From contig CM070713.1 of NCBI GenBank assembly GCA_036346275.1, forward strand, positions 78,050,382 to 78,114,381: a DNA stretch of 64,000 nt, read 5' to 3'. Position numbers and translations under genes: made by a program. Position 1 is the stretch's first letter, and the number at the start of each line of letters is the position of its first letter. Positions 33,301-45,200 of this stretch are shown in pieces. Under the pieces are notes generated by a model. That model was given only the letters and a program-made list of their open reading frames with translations, made no database searches and was not told the origin of the DNA. This DNA comes from Otatea glauca. Lineage: Eukaryota; Streptophyta; Magnoliopsida; Poales; Poaceae.

Positions 33301-34280
33301 CCCTGAGTTGTCGCTCGCTCGCTGCCTGCGAGGAAAGCGAAGTTGGAGACGAGAGGGAAGAGAAGGTGCGCGAATAATAATAATTTGTTTCCTTTTTCGC
33401 TTTGCTGGGTGCTTGATTAATTAATTAATTAACGGGTTTACAAATTACGACGCGGGAATGCGGGATTGGTCGCGCACCTCAAAAATCTAACGCGCTGTAC
33501 GGGAAGCTTAAAGAGCTTCTAGCCCCGTCTGTATTCTTTTTTACGAAAGTTACGGACACATCTACGAATGTATTCCTAGATTTAATCTTTCTTTCTATCG
33601 TGAAAGACCCTCCCGCACCAAAGAGTGCAGAGCCGATGAGCTTGAGCAGCAGGAGGTGATCACGGAACTAGCCTATTCCGCACCTAGGCAGCACGGAAGG
33701 AGCGTCGGTCCCATAGCCGAGGAGAGCGGAAGGCATCTTACAGCTGTCCCAGCAGCTCCCGCAACCTTTCGAGGTAGAGACGCGAAATATGACACGTGTC
33801 ACTTTTCGGTTTCTGCGATTAGGATAAAACTGCATCTGTAAATCTACTTATAAGAGGTTAGATTTGTAAAAAAAATAGAACAAAAAGATAGAAGAGACTA
33901 GAAAAAAAAGTGATTTCATTGTAATGCTTGTATTTGTTGATATTTTACCTCTCACTGTTGTGCGTGACATTAAGAATGAGCTGGAGATTGGGAAAGGGAA
34001 AGGACAGGCAGGAATGGAACTGAAACAGGTTTTTTTTTTCTTTTCTAGTCGGGATTATTATACCTTTCGTCGAGTGATTGCTTTGCTTTTATCGGTAGTT
34101 TTCTCGTTATTCCTGGCTGGATTGGCTGGCTGGTGGGTGGGTCCTCCTGGGAATAATGCATGCATTTTACGACGGTGTCAAGCATGGATGTCAAACTCCT
34201 TCTAGAGAAAACTCCTACGATTTCACATTCCGCGTTGAGACGGAATGGGTTTATTCTTCTTTACGTGGAAGCATCTATAT
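33301..34280. other. Intergenic region
   Basis: I see no gene. A stretch at 33790-33920 (around ACACGTGTCAC and AAATCTACTTATAAGAGG) resembles one at 51160-51260 and may be a low-copy repeat. Confidence 0.35.
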
Positions 34281-34282
34281 TA

Positions 34283-34534
34283 CTCTCTTCTTCCAAACTT
34301 AATAGACATATTTCTTCCTGCACATAGGAATTTTTTTTTGAAAATAACTAAATTACCCTTAATTATAATCACTAAAAACTATATTTAATGCATACATATA
34401 GAGAATGTAAAGTAAAGATAGATGTTTATTATGGTATATATGAATCACACTAATTTTGCATTAGAATATGAATACGTCTTACATTTATAGACAATACCGT
34501 TAAAAAAACGTCTTATAAATTTAGACGGAGGGAG
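34283..34534. mobile_element. Stowaway-like MITE, 252 bp
   Basis: The right end reads TAGACGGAGGGAG before TA, the classic Stowaway terminus. The left end CTCTCTTCTTCCAAACTT follows TA and is an imperfect inverted match. Target duplications are TA at 34281-34282 and 34535-34536 (Tc1/mariner type). Confidence 0.7.
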
Positions 34535-34536
34535 TA

Positions 34537-36590
34537 TGATTTAAATATCGAAACTTATGAGAATAAATTATGACATAAAAAAATATCAAAAGTGAAGTTG
34601 CACGATGAGTTAGTCCGCGTCGATTGCATTGTTAGTCCTGAACTTCTGGCTGGCTGAAGTACAACTGTACAAGCTTCAATCTTAATAGCAATTTTTGCAT
34701 GGATGTGTTTCGTGGCTTTTGCGTCGTAGTTACACCTCATTCAGCTTCTTACTGGTAGTAAGAGCTGGTGTTTGATCTAGCCTTGGCCTGTGTTTTTTTT
34801 TTCTTGACACATTTGTTAAAGGTGAACAACTGTGAAGAAAAAAGAGTGCAATGTACTGGTTATGAGAACATTTTCAGCTGATTAATTGCCCAGCCACAGA
34901 AACGCCAAAACTGATTTGTTCCTTTCTCTCGTGAGCAAGAAATGGAAATGGGGTTGACGATGCGTGGTGACAACCGACAGGTGACCATGCATGTTTTCGT
35001 CACGGATCTTAGCAATGAAAACTGCAGATCTACCTGGCTCTTGTGAACCCAAAAATACAGCAAACAACGGGTGGTTGGCTACGAATGGGATCTGTCTGTC
35101 TGTTGGTTTGGCTCCCCTTTTCCATTTTTTTTTATTTCTAGAAGAGGCCTCAGCTGTCAGCTCTCCTCTCAACCAGCACCAGCAACTAGCAATCAGTTTC
35201 CTGTTCTTTCTTTCCTTCCTTCAGTTCCATCAGCAGTGCACCGACGCAGACGCCGCCCATGGTTAAAAAAAGATCCAACTTGTTAGTGTCTGACAGAGAT
35301 CAGTGCATCTTATCTAAGCCGTTTATTTTCAGATCCAACAGTATAGATTCGCACGATACAGTACTTGCCTGCTACAGCAAAAAAAGGTTTCTACAGTAAG
35401 ATCCAACGTCCAAATTTGTACGATACAGTACTTGTGTTGCTACATAAAAAAAGGATGCTGCAGTACGTGCGCGGTTTGTGCCGCCCAGTTGGATTCTATG
35501 GTGCTAACTGCTTAAGTTACAGCTACAATAGCAGCTGCACAGGAGCCCGTCCATTAGTGACTTCGATCTGGTGCTAAGCACGGAATGCTTGTTTGTTGTG
35601 GATTGTATGCGCGGGCAGGCAGAATCCAATCCGAGAAGGTGATGGGCGATGATTTGCGGTGGAGGGGCGAGACCAAAGGAAGTCGAAATGCTTCCAGTGC
35701 TGCCACAGGAGTACTCCTTGAAAAGAGGGAGGGGATGGGGAATGAATACCAGCAAAAAAAAAAGCAGAATACGAGTACGAATACGATGGTCACACAACAC
35801 ACTACCACTGTACCACAGTAGAGAAGATCCGGCGTGTCAGTGCGTGCGTATGCATCAATGTATGAGCCGCTCGCACGCTCGCTATCAGAGAAGCAGCGTC
35901 GGTCGTCGGAGACGGAGGAACAGGTCAGTCTAGACGAGCGTTGCGGTTGAAGCATTCACGTCAGCCCACCAACCGAACGGAACCGTCCGTCCCCACCCAA
36001 CCCGTCGATTCAAGCAGGCCAGGCCTATCGATCGCCATTGGCCCAACCCATATATATGTATACGGTAAAAACCTAACTATTGTAAACCTAGAAAAATTCC
36101 AATATATATACACACACGGTACTCGAGTGTTTTTTTTTTGTGTATGCGAGTACTTATTTTTTCCATTAGATGTTGCTTTCTATCCATATTGTGCTTTATG
36201 ATTTTGACTTTCTAATTTTTTCCCTCCAGTGAAAAATGTGATAAAGGGTAATCAATTTTTTTAGGTCGTCGGGAGCCATAACATAAATAAATAAACAAGC
36301 AGGTTTTTTTTATAGTTTTTGTTTGTTGTGTTCCTAATAGTTTGTTTTGTTCCTATTTTTTTTTTACAAATTGTCATATTATTTTTTACATAGTTTAGTT
36401 TGTGTCAAGCTACTGCATAATTGACATAAAAAGGTCACGTAGAAAAGAAAAGGCTACATTGAGCATTTCTTAATGTATCATAGCACATGCTAATAACTAA
36501 TGAGCAAACTAGTTGACGGAGGTAGATATGCATCTAACGTATAAAAATGAACTACTCCTTACAAAATAGTAATCGAATGGGAGAGAAAAA
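34537..36590. other. Intergenic region
   Basis: No gene is recognised. Overlapping small frames at 34860-35955 on both strands lack domain features. A 68-bp-period direct repeat lies at 35331-35466. Confidence 0.4.
35331..35466. repeat. Imperfect tandem duplication, 68-bp period
   Basis: Units at 35331-35398 and 35399-35466 share AGATCCAAC, ACGATACAGTACTTG and CTACA plus an A-run. They are diverged at roughly one position in four. Confidence 0.75.
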
Positions 36591-36594
36591 GGCA

Positions 36595-39500
36595 AAGTGA
36601 TTTCATCCCTTTCATCAGTTTCTCGTCAATTCCTACCTTCTGAGGGTATACTTTCTCAGCTTCCTTGTCATGATGGTCGTGTTTAGAATGGTGTTGCTGA
36701 GCACAAGTATTATCACATAATTGAGATTGCCCGTACTCTTCTCATTTCCTCCTTTGTTCCCTCATGCTTTGAGGGGAAGCTATCTCTACGTCAGTCTATC
36801 TCATCAACTGTCAGCCTTCTTCTAAACTTCAAGGCAAGTGTTCTCATGAGGTCATATTTGAAGCACCTCCTCTCTACGATCATCTTTGTATTTTTTTTGT
36901 TGTACATCTTATGTACTCCTAGCACCTCATGAGAATATAAAGCTGAGCACTAAATGAGATGAGTGTGTCTTTCTAGGTTATAATCATGAGCATAAGCGCT
37001 ATTGTTGCTATGATCCTTCAACACATTGTATTCATATCTCTCTTGATGTGACTTTTGATAAGAGTCAACCCTTCTTTTATCATTTTTCACACATCCTTCT
37101 TCTTTCATAGAGTCCACATTTTTCCTATATTTACCTCCTTTTCTCCGTTAGGTTTACATCCGTCAGATCGACCTCCACCTTCACCTCCCTGACCAGCTCC
37201 TCTTTCAGTTTAGCCTTTCGTACCATCTTATTCCTCATCAGTTCCTCCTTCTAGTGTATCTTCTCCATCAGCTCCTCTGGCTTCTAACGTTTCACTTTGT
37301 CTCTTCCACTATGTCTACCGACCAAGGGTTCCTTCCAATCCTTAGTCTTCCTCTTCTTCTCCATTGTAGGATCAAGTATCACCAACTAGAAGGAGGTGAA
37401 TAGGAGGTTTTTAAAATCTTTTAGCCCTAATTCAATAATTAGGCAAATATGACACAATTATCAATTCTACAACAATCAAGGCCTAAATGAGCTAGGTTTC
37501 ATTACATGTACCAACAAGCTAAGTATAAAACCGCTAAGACAATCTAGGAGAGATGATCAATCACTAAGTATACTAGGAATGTAAATTTCACAAATTGATC
37601 ACAAGTAAGCAAACCACAAGAAGATGAACACGATGGTTTTTCTTGTGGTCACAGAGACTTGCCGGTCTCCTCTATTCTATGTTGAGGAAGTTTGAACCAA
37701 TCAAGCTGGCTTCTTGCGCAAATGAGGCTTCCTCGATCACTAGTGGTAGCTCTCCTCCACTCCGGGTAGGTGAGCTCCGACCTTCACAGCCGAACACATG
37801 TCTCTTCACAATCTTCTTTGAAGATATCACCGGTTCCACACCTTCAAGCTGTCTAGGAGGCGGCAATCTCCAAGAAAATGAATAATTGATGCTTGCTTGA
37901 AGATGATCAAGTATTATAATAGCTCAAATCTAATGCTCACACTTGAATGCTCTCAATTACTCACAATTGTGAAATTTAATGCTCTAGGGTGATGAGAGTG
38001 TTGCAAGGGGCTCAAGGGATGTTCAATAAGTCTCTACCATTGCATTTGGTGCAGGTGAGGGGGTATTTATAGCCTCTACCAACAATTCTAGCCGTTGGGG
38101 GCAACACCTCCCCAAATATGCCAAATCCGGCACTAATACCATGTATGGGCCGGTAGTGCCGACCACAAGAGCTAACAGTCAAAATTGCATTTAATGCGCT
38201 AGGTAACAGTAGCCGTTGCTACAGTACCCCCGGCACTACCGCTAACTAAGCCCCGGTAGTGTCGCTTTTTGAATCTAGAAAATATCCCTTGAGCTCTTCA
38301 TTGTTAAAAAGCTACCGCCAACATTGAGGCGGGCGGTAGTACCGGTCTAATGCTCCTGTAGTTCCGGCCAGCCGAGGGCTTGAAAAATGCCCTTCTCTGG
38401 AATAATGCTACCGCCATTTGAGGGGCGGTAGTACCGCTCTCAGACTTCGGCAGTGATGGCCGAGCAAAAACCCTAAAAAATCGTCCCTCTGTAAAATATC
38501 TACCGCAGCTAGAGGGCGGTACTACTGACTCGGCAGTAAGTACCGGCCTCTAGTTTCCGGTAGTGCCATTTTTAGCAGGGCAACAGGATTTTGAAAAGAA
38601 ATTTTAACGCCATTGCATACCCTAGTATGAGAATTATTTGAGCCATGATATCCAAGCATTTTCAAGCTACTAATCAATGGTCTCTCTTAATAGTACGGCA
38701 TCTATTCTAGCAATCTGATCTTATCAGCAAACACCATGATCGACAAAAGCTATGAAAAGGTCATTAATCACTTTCATACCTTGGCCTTGAGCTTGAATTA
38801 TCTTAGGACAAGTTTGCTCATAGGTTTCACCTTTTTCATGTGCAATGACGAGGACCAACCTTTTCTCGTATACTCAAAGTAAATTGTTAGATCTTTAACA
38901 TCGATTGTCATTAATTACCAAAACCAAATAAAATTGGGGGCCTAGATGCTTCATCCATCTGATTCTCCAACCGGTATCCCTGACTCTAACGATCCTCCTA
39001 CAACACCAGAGTATTTTCATGATCTTTCCTCTAATTCAGGCTCAAAAAAGGTGGGGTTTTCCTCATGCAAGTGTTGTCTCTGAGCCATGTACTTACCAGG
39101 AGGTAGCTAGTATACCTGGGTGGCAATTGACTATGTGTGAATAGCTGTAGCACTTGAGCATACATGCGCTTGGGACCTTGTTCATTTACCATCACAAGCA
39201 GTTCCTATTATTTGCAAGAGGTTGTATAAGGTGAAGGCAAAATCAGATGGTTCAATTGAGCGATACAAGGTTCGTCTTCTTGGCAGAGCTTTTTAGCAGG
39301 CTTATTGACGAGACTATGATAAGACTTTTGCTCCTGTTGCACATATGACCACTTTAAGTACTCTTATTGTTATTGCGGCTATTCGCTCATGGACTATATC
39401 TCAAATGGATGTAAAAAATGCCTCTGTACATGATGACCTACAGTAGGAGGTATAATACATGCAGCCACCCCTAGGTGTTGAGGCTCCTATAGGCTATCTT

Positions 39501-39934
39501 TGATGTCTTCAGTGTGCTCTATATGGTCTCAAGCAAGTTTTATACCTCCTCATTGGCTCTTGGTTTATCTCGGTGTCTCGTGTGATGCTTCTATACTATT
39601 TTGTGACAACACTAGCGATATTCAGATTGCAAGCAATCCAATCAAACATGAGTTGACTTAAGCACAATGGTGGTTATGAATCATTCACAAGATCTCATTG
39701 ACAGCAGCCGACCATTGACCTCAAGTATGTTCCTTTGGAACTTCAAATTGCAGAATTTTTCACAAAGGCATAAACTCGAGAATAACATGGATTCAGAACT
39801 TCAAATTGCATATTCTTTCATAGAGGCTTAAACTCAAGAATAACATTGACTTCATCCACTCATATTCAGTGCCTCAAATGCTCCTGATCCACCTTGAGTT
39901 TAACAAAGGGTGTTAAGAGTCATATACGTATTAG
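36595..39934 (+). pseudogene. Copia pol remnant and start of its 3' LTR, interrupted
   Basis: Left of the solo LTR, integrase C-terminal words survive across frames (NCQPSSKLQGKCSHEVIFEAPP; VIIMS-like FLGYN region near 36975; DVTFDKS near 37050). Right of it come RT words (SDGSIERYK; FAPVAHMTTLSTLIVIAA; SQMDVKNA near 39410) and an RNase H word (CDNTS near 39603). A purine-rich AACAAAGGG then leads to TGTTAAGAGTC at 39911, the likely start of its 3' LTR, itself split by the small LTR element at 39940. Many stops make it dead. The left border is approximate. Confidence 0.7.
37365..38953 (-). mobile_element. Solo LTR, 1589 bp, minus orientation
   Basis: On the plus strand it starts TGTAGGATCAAG and ends CCTAGATGCTTCA, so it has TG..CA ends. 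It is flanked by the 5-bp duplication TCCAT (37360-37364 and 38954-38958). There is no internal region, so it is the product of LTR-LTR recombination. It splits the older copia pol remnant. The frames at 37643-37885 lie inside it and are not genes. GCCGGTAGTGCC-like words recur within it. Confidence 0.88.
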
Positions 39935-39939
39935 TAGTC

Positions 39940-41701
39940 TGTTAGAGATAACTCAATATCTCAACTTACCATATCTTTTGATTTCTATCTAAGGGGGTGT
40001 TTGGCACAGCTCCAGCTCCACCAAAATCCGTGGAGTTGGTAGAGCAGGGTATTCCTAACTCCAAAAATTTATAGAGCTGAAGCTGTGGGTACATTAAGAG
40101 TGTTTAGGTGGGTCATTTTGTTTACATTTTAGACTAAAAATATAAACTTAATTCATTTTATTTTAGCCTACAAGCTCCAGATCTGAGGTGGAGCTGGGAT
40201 CTGGAGCTCTGCCAAACAGGGCCTAAATAGTGGTTAGTCCAAATCTTTCGCAATTAGGACTCTTTGGTTATATAAGTCAACCTCTTGTACTTATAATCTT
40301 GAAGCATCATAGTGGATTGTTTCTCATGGTTTTTTTCTGCAAGGGTTTTTTCACGTTAAAACTGTCTCCAGTTATTATGTCGTGCATCTATCCCTAACAA
40401 GTGGTATCAAAGCTATACGAGAGGTTGAAGGTGATCATACCGTAATTGCATTGGCTTCCTAATGCACGGTTCTTAATGTGCGGTTCTGATGTGTGCATGA
40501 TTGCATGCACATGCATGCTATTCAACTAGTTGACGTTGAGAGCTTTACATGCATGCTGCATGCATGTACTAGTTTTCTTGATATTGCTATTTGCTGCTGT
40601 TAGTGGGATTTTTTAGGACCTTTGTGAAAAAAAAATTATCAGTTGAGGAGACAACTGTATTTGATGTTTCATCACCGTTTATTGAAATTTGGTGTTTTAT
40701 TCACCGTTTGGATACGTTGACTATTATGGAGGTTTTTGCAACGTCATTTTTGAATTTGATGACACCCTGATAATAGCATTATACTCTTCGGAGTTTTTCT
40801 AGTGAAGATTTTGCTTCAATGTCAATTTGAGATGAAGGTTTGAAGTGCAAGAATGAGTTTATTTCTGCGTGGATACTACAACGTTGTTTTGTTGTCTTTC
40901 CTCGATATGAGGGGTCTACTACAATTTATACTCCATCGATGGTACGAGAGTTTTCTTCATATTGATATTTTTTAAGCAGTTTCAACCATGTTATGGATTT
41001 TTTCAATAGGTCGTTTGCTGAATTTTATGCTCCATGTGGAGTATTCCAAAAGTCCATATTATGAGTTTTTCACTATCTACCCAGCACCTCAAGTGATGTT
41101 TTGGCTTATGCCATTTGATGATTGAGCATTTGATTCAAAAGGTTAGTTGCACAGACTCGGACTTTACTAGGGTTATAAATCATTGAAGACACAGGTTTCT
41201 TCGTCTGCTTTGTTATAGCTGTGTGTTTGGATTGACTGTTCCAGTCTTTCTCTCGACCTACAGGTGGTTTACTCAATCTCGCTTCATGAGAAGCGTTTGT
41301 ATAAGACTATTCCAGTCTTTCGTACCCTTAATGGTTTTTCGCACTACAAATGTTTGGCTTAACTGTTCCATTCTTCCTCGTTTAGTAGTTCTTTGAGCTT
41401 TTAACGCACTTGTATTCATGTGCTTAATTATTCTTTAGGTTTTTTTTTCTGAAAACAACTTCGTTATAGATTTTAAGTTAAAGGGAGGTTTGTTGGAGAT
41501 AACTCAATATCTCAACTTACCATGTTTTTGGTTTCTATCTAAATAGATGTTAATCCAAGTCTTATACAACTAGGACAGCCAACCCCTTATACTTGTAATC
41601 TTGAAACATTACTGTGGATTGTTTTCCGTGATTTTTTCCCGCAAGGGTTTTTTCACGTTAAATCCGTCTTCAATTATTATACCGTGCATCTATCCCTAAC
41701 A
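39940..41701 (+). mobile_element. Small non-autonomous LTR retrotransposon
   Basis: Its 5' LTR (39940-40399, enlarged by a MITE) and 3' LTR (41491-41701) both start TGTTRGAGATAACTC and end CCCTAACA. The flanks carry TAGTC (39935-39939 and 41702-41706). TGGTATCAAAGC at 40402-40413 is an initiator-Met tRNA primer site, and AAAGGGAGG before the 3' LTR is the purine tract. The 1.09-kb internal region has no frame of note, so it relies on proteins made by others. LTRs of about 211-226 bp are TRIM-like, but the interior is longer than in classic TRIMs. Confidence 0.9.
39993..40223. mobile_element. Tourist-like MITE inside the 5' LTR, 231 bp
   Basis: The ends GGGGGTGTTTGGCACAGCTCC and GGAGCTCTGCCAAACAGGGCC are inverted repeats. 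TAA flanks both sides (39990-39992 and 40224-40226). The matching 3' LTR has the uninterrupted TCTAAATAG site, which proves the insertion and its TAA duplication. Confidence 0.92.
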
Positions 41702-41706
41702 TAGTC

Positions 41707-42251
41707 TCTCTCCTTCTCTCCCCTATGTAGCCCATAAGATCCCACTAATCTTTTATATATATATATATATAAACTTCTCAATAATAAAAAAGATGCATAG
41801 TTATAAATAGCAAAATATATCTTCTTCCCTTTAATTTAAAAGCAAGGATCAGGTATCCATCCCATCCTCAACAGTTCATTCAGTTCACAAATGTATACCC
41901 TTCTCTTATGTACATCACCACACAAAGGAGCTAGTACAATACTGGAGTATACCAAGTAACCAGCAAGGAAAAAGAATGGCCATCCTCTCTTATCCATTTC
42001 CCCAAGACTTATACCGTCCTCTAACCCCCCACATTACAGAATACCTTAACTTACTGTCATACTCTTTCCCTTTACCCCCCACCACCCCCGAAATTAATTT
42101 ACACCATTACATCTCCTTATACCACACAAGCTATACCCCCATCACATCCTCCCGCCACAAAACCAAGAATTCAAGTGACACTACTACTTCCACAAAATCA
42201 CATCTAGGCTTTAGCCAAATCCTTATTGGCATTGGCAACACCAGAATGCAG
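41707..42251. other. Remainder of the copia 3' LTR and 3' flank of the RING-vWA gene
   Basis: The first part (TCTCTCCTTCTCTCC) should continue the split copia 3' LTR, but its end is unclear. A TA microsatellite lies at 41755-41771. The later part probably holds the 3' UTR of the minus-strand RING-vWA gene; a 130-codon plus-strand frame at 41976-42368 is spurious. Confidence 0.4.
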
Positions 42252-45200
42252 TTACCTAGGCTGTGGGCGTGCTGGGAACGATTTCGCATGCCTCATCCGT
42301 GGAGTTTGTCGAGGGGTCGACGAGCGACTCATTGTCTGCGAACGCAGCAGCATGTCGACCATGGATGAAGTCTGATAGGCCTGGATTAGGCTTTCACTGT
42401 CTGTGGAGTCACCGCGGGCAGTTGCCCTCTGCCATGAGTGTGAGCTCAAGCCTGAGAGGACGTAGGCCCGACCGGACGCCTCGTACCTTTGGCGATTGGC
42501 CATCCTCTCCTGCATCTCCTTCAGCTCAGCGTCCAATGCTTGGCACAGCCGATCACCGGACTGTCCTGATGCTGACCCCATGATCATTCTCCGGCAGTCT
42601 TCGAGTAAAGAAACAGCATGTGGCAGGTCACCACGCTCTGCAGACAACCTTGCTTCGGCCATGACCTCAGCTGCATGGAGACGGTTCTTTTGCCGGTCCA
42701 CCTCGATCGACACACTTTGCACCGAGACGAATGCCGTCCTGGAGATCCTCACTTCCACATCAGCCATATTGACGGTCTCCTTCATCAGTGGATCTTTGTA
42801 GACACAGCCAACTTTGAGAAGTGGCGTTTCCCCGTAGCCTGGGGGAACGTTTACAGACACAAGAAAATCCCTTTCCTCTTCGGCATACAGGTCACCAACA
42901 TCTATGGAGCCATTCCTCTTGCAATCCGTAATTATGCTTGAATAGCCGCCTGATCTGATGGAGCCAAAGTGCACATCAGGGTGTAGGCTCTCCGCCTTTA
43001 CATGCAAACCCTGTGCAACTACACTCAAAAGTCCACCAATACATTGGGCGAATGCATCTTGGATGGCAGCCTCTGTCTCGATGAATGAGAAGGTCCCACC
43101 AGAGAATTGTGAGATTGAATGCAGCGAGAATGAATCATGGTCAGCACCAAATCCGAAGACATGAACTGGAACCTGCTGACTATCATTAGTAGATGGCAAG
43201 AGCGCACAATACTCTGGGGCTGCTTTGTGTACACCAGCAGTTGGTGAGACTGTATATGTATCTTGCCCATCTGATAAAAGGATGATGCTGCAGACTGGAT
43301 TTTTGGCCTGCCGTTCTTCAATCACTTTGGAGCCTTTCCTCAGGCCCTCAGCAATATTGGTCCCACCATTTGACGTCAGCGAATTGACTGCTAGCAAGCT
43401 TTGCTGATGACCAGATTCGGTCATCCGACGGAGGGGGAAGAGCCTGCGTGCAGATGATGAGAAGGCGATGACAGAAAGCCGATCTGAGGGGCCAAGGTTC
43501 TGAATGACAAACCCCATGGCCCTCTTCAGCAATGCAAGTTTGGTACCAGCCATACTGCCACTGACATCAAGCACTGTGATGAGATCAACAGGGGCTCGAG
43601 TTGCATTCAGGCCATTGCCATCTCCAAGACTGCCATGTGTCTGCACATTCTGAGCAAGGGGTGCCTTTAGATGAATTAGAACGGTGAAGTTTCTTTCTGA
43701 AGTACTTTCTGGTATTTCAGTGAACTCAGGATATGTCTTTATCTCTACTGTTCTCAAACATCCCTGCTGAGGGTCTTTTGTTTCTTCACACAACAAGTCC
43801 AAGGGTTCATCGTCGTTGAAAATACTAGGGTCAGTGTCAGGGAACAATGTCGTCATATGATGAAGCCGACCAGAAGAACGGGCACGAGGGAGTGGTCGCA
43901 ATATAGTCATGTGGCCGCCATTTTGGTGCCCATTAATGGGATTAATCCTTGCACTTCCTTGAGGGAATTCAGCAGGCAAGGGACCTCGAAATGGAAGTTC
44001 CTTCCATTTGATGCGGCAAACTGGACAATTGTTGCTTCCATGCTTAACATTTGCAACTATACAATGGAAGTGAAAGGTATGTGAGCACTCTGCTGTGAAC
44101 AGAGCATGTCCCTGACCAGGTTTCATTGTGGTCAAGCATATCGCACATGTTTTCTGCCAAAAAAGGGGGAGCATAAAAGGATTAAGATATAGACATTACA
44201 CAGTGATAAAAATATGAAACTTGGAAAGGTTGTGGTGCACATTTCCATGGTACAAAATACTAACAAAACAAGCGACGCTGCATTAAAAAAATGCAGAGGA
44301 GCAAACAAACACCCAAACATTGCAAAAAATAAATGCATACTATTCATAACCTTTGTTCATCAGATATACTAGCATTTACTAGTTTTATTTCCATTTATTG
44401 AAGCAAATCTTGTATAATAACAACATTGAAATTGCAAGGTAGTGACATAATGCTCAAAGAAGCAAAACATCTGTATAAATAAAAACAACTAGTGATATTT
44501 AAGGTACCTCCTTCGTTTTAAGGGCAAGAAAAACCCAAAATAATCCTTAAAAAGTAAAATCATAGAAATTCTCACATTAATCGAAAGAAAAAGAGAATTA
44601 TCTCCGCCACTTATTTTGGTGTGGTCAGATTATAACGGTTTAGATTAATCATATATAGATATTAGAATTATATAACAAGTACAATTGTATTTCAATTATA
44701 AAAAATAGAGTTGTATATCAAAGACAACTGTATCGTAATATCTAGCCATAACCTGCTAGTTGGTAGAAACGTGTAGGAACAGAGTCAAGCTAGCCCTTTA
44801 TATCCTTATATCTTAATTTTTCATAGATAGTTTTGCAGTGATGAAGAAAGTCGGATTTTTTATATCCCTAAAGAAATATATTAGTATTGTATTGTTGATC
44901 ATCCTTTCGAAACCTTGGTCAGAAACTGCAGATGAGCATCATCTGAGTGCTACTTTCTTTTCCAATACTGGCCTCTGGGCGCCCTAAAGCGAGACGGTGG
45001 TGAGCTCTCGGGAATCCCTGGTTGTAAGTTGGAGCACCATGAAAGAATGCAGAAGGGATCTGAGAACAGTGCCCAAGCTATTCTGAAAAGGATGCTATGG
45101 TTATGGCACCGCCCTCTTTATGCCCCCAGAAAAAGAAGTGAAGTGAGAGGCTAGGGGAGGGAGGAAAGGAAAAAAGTGAGTGTGAAGAAGAAAAGAGGCG

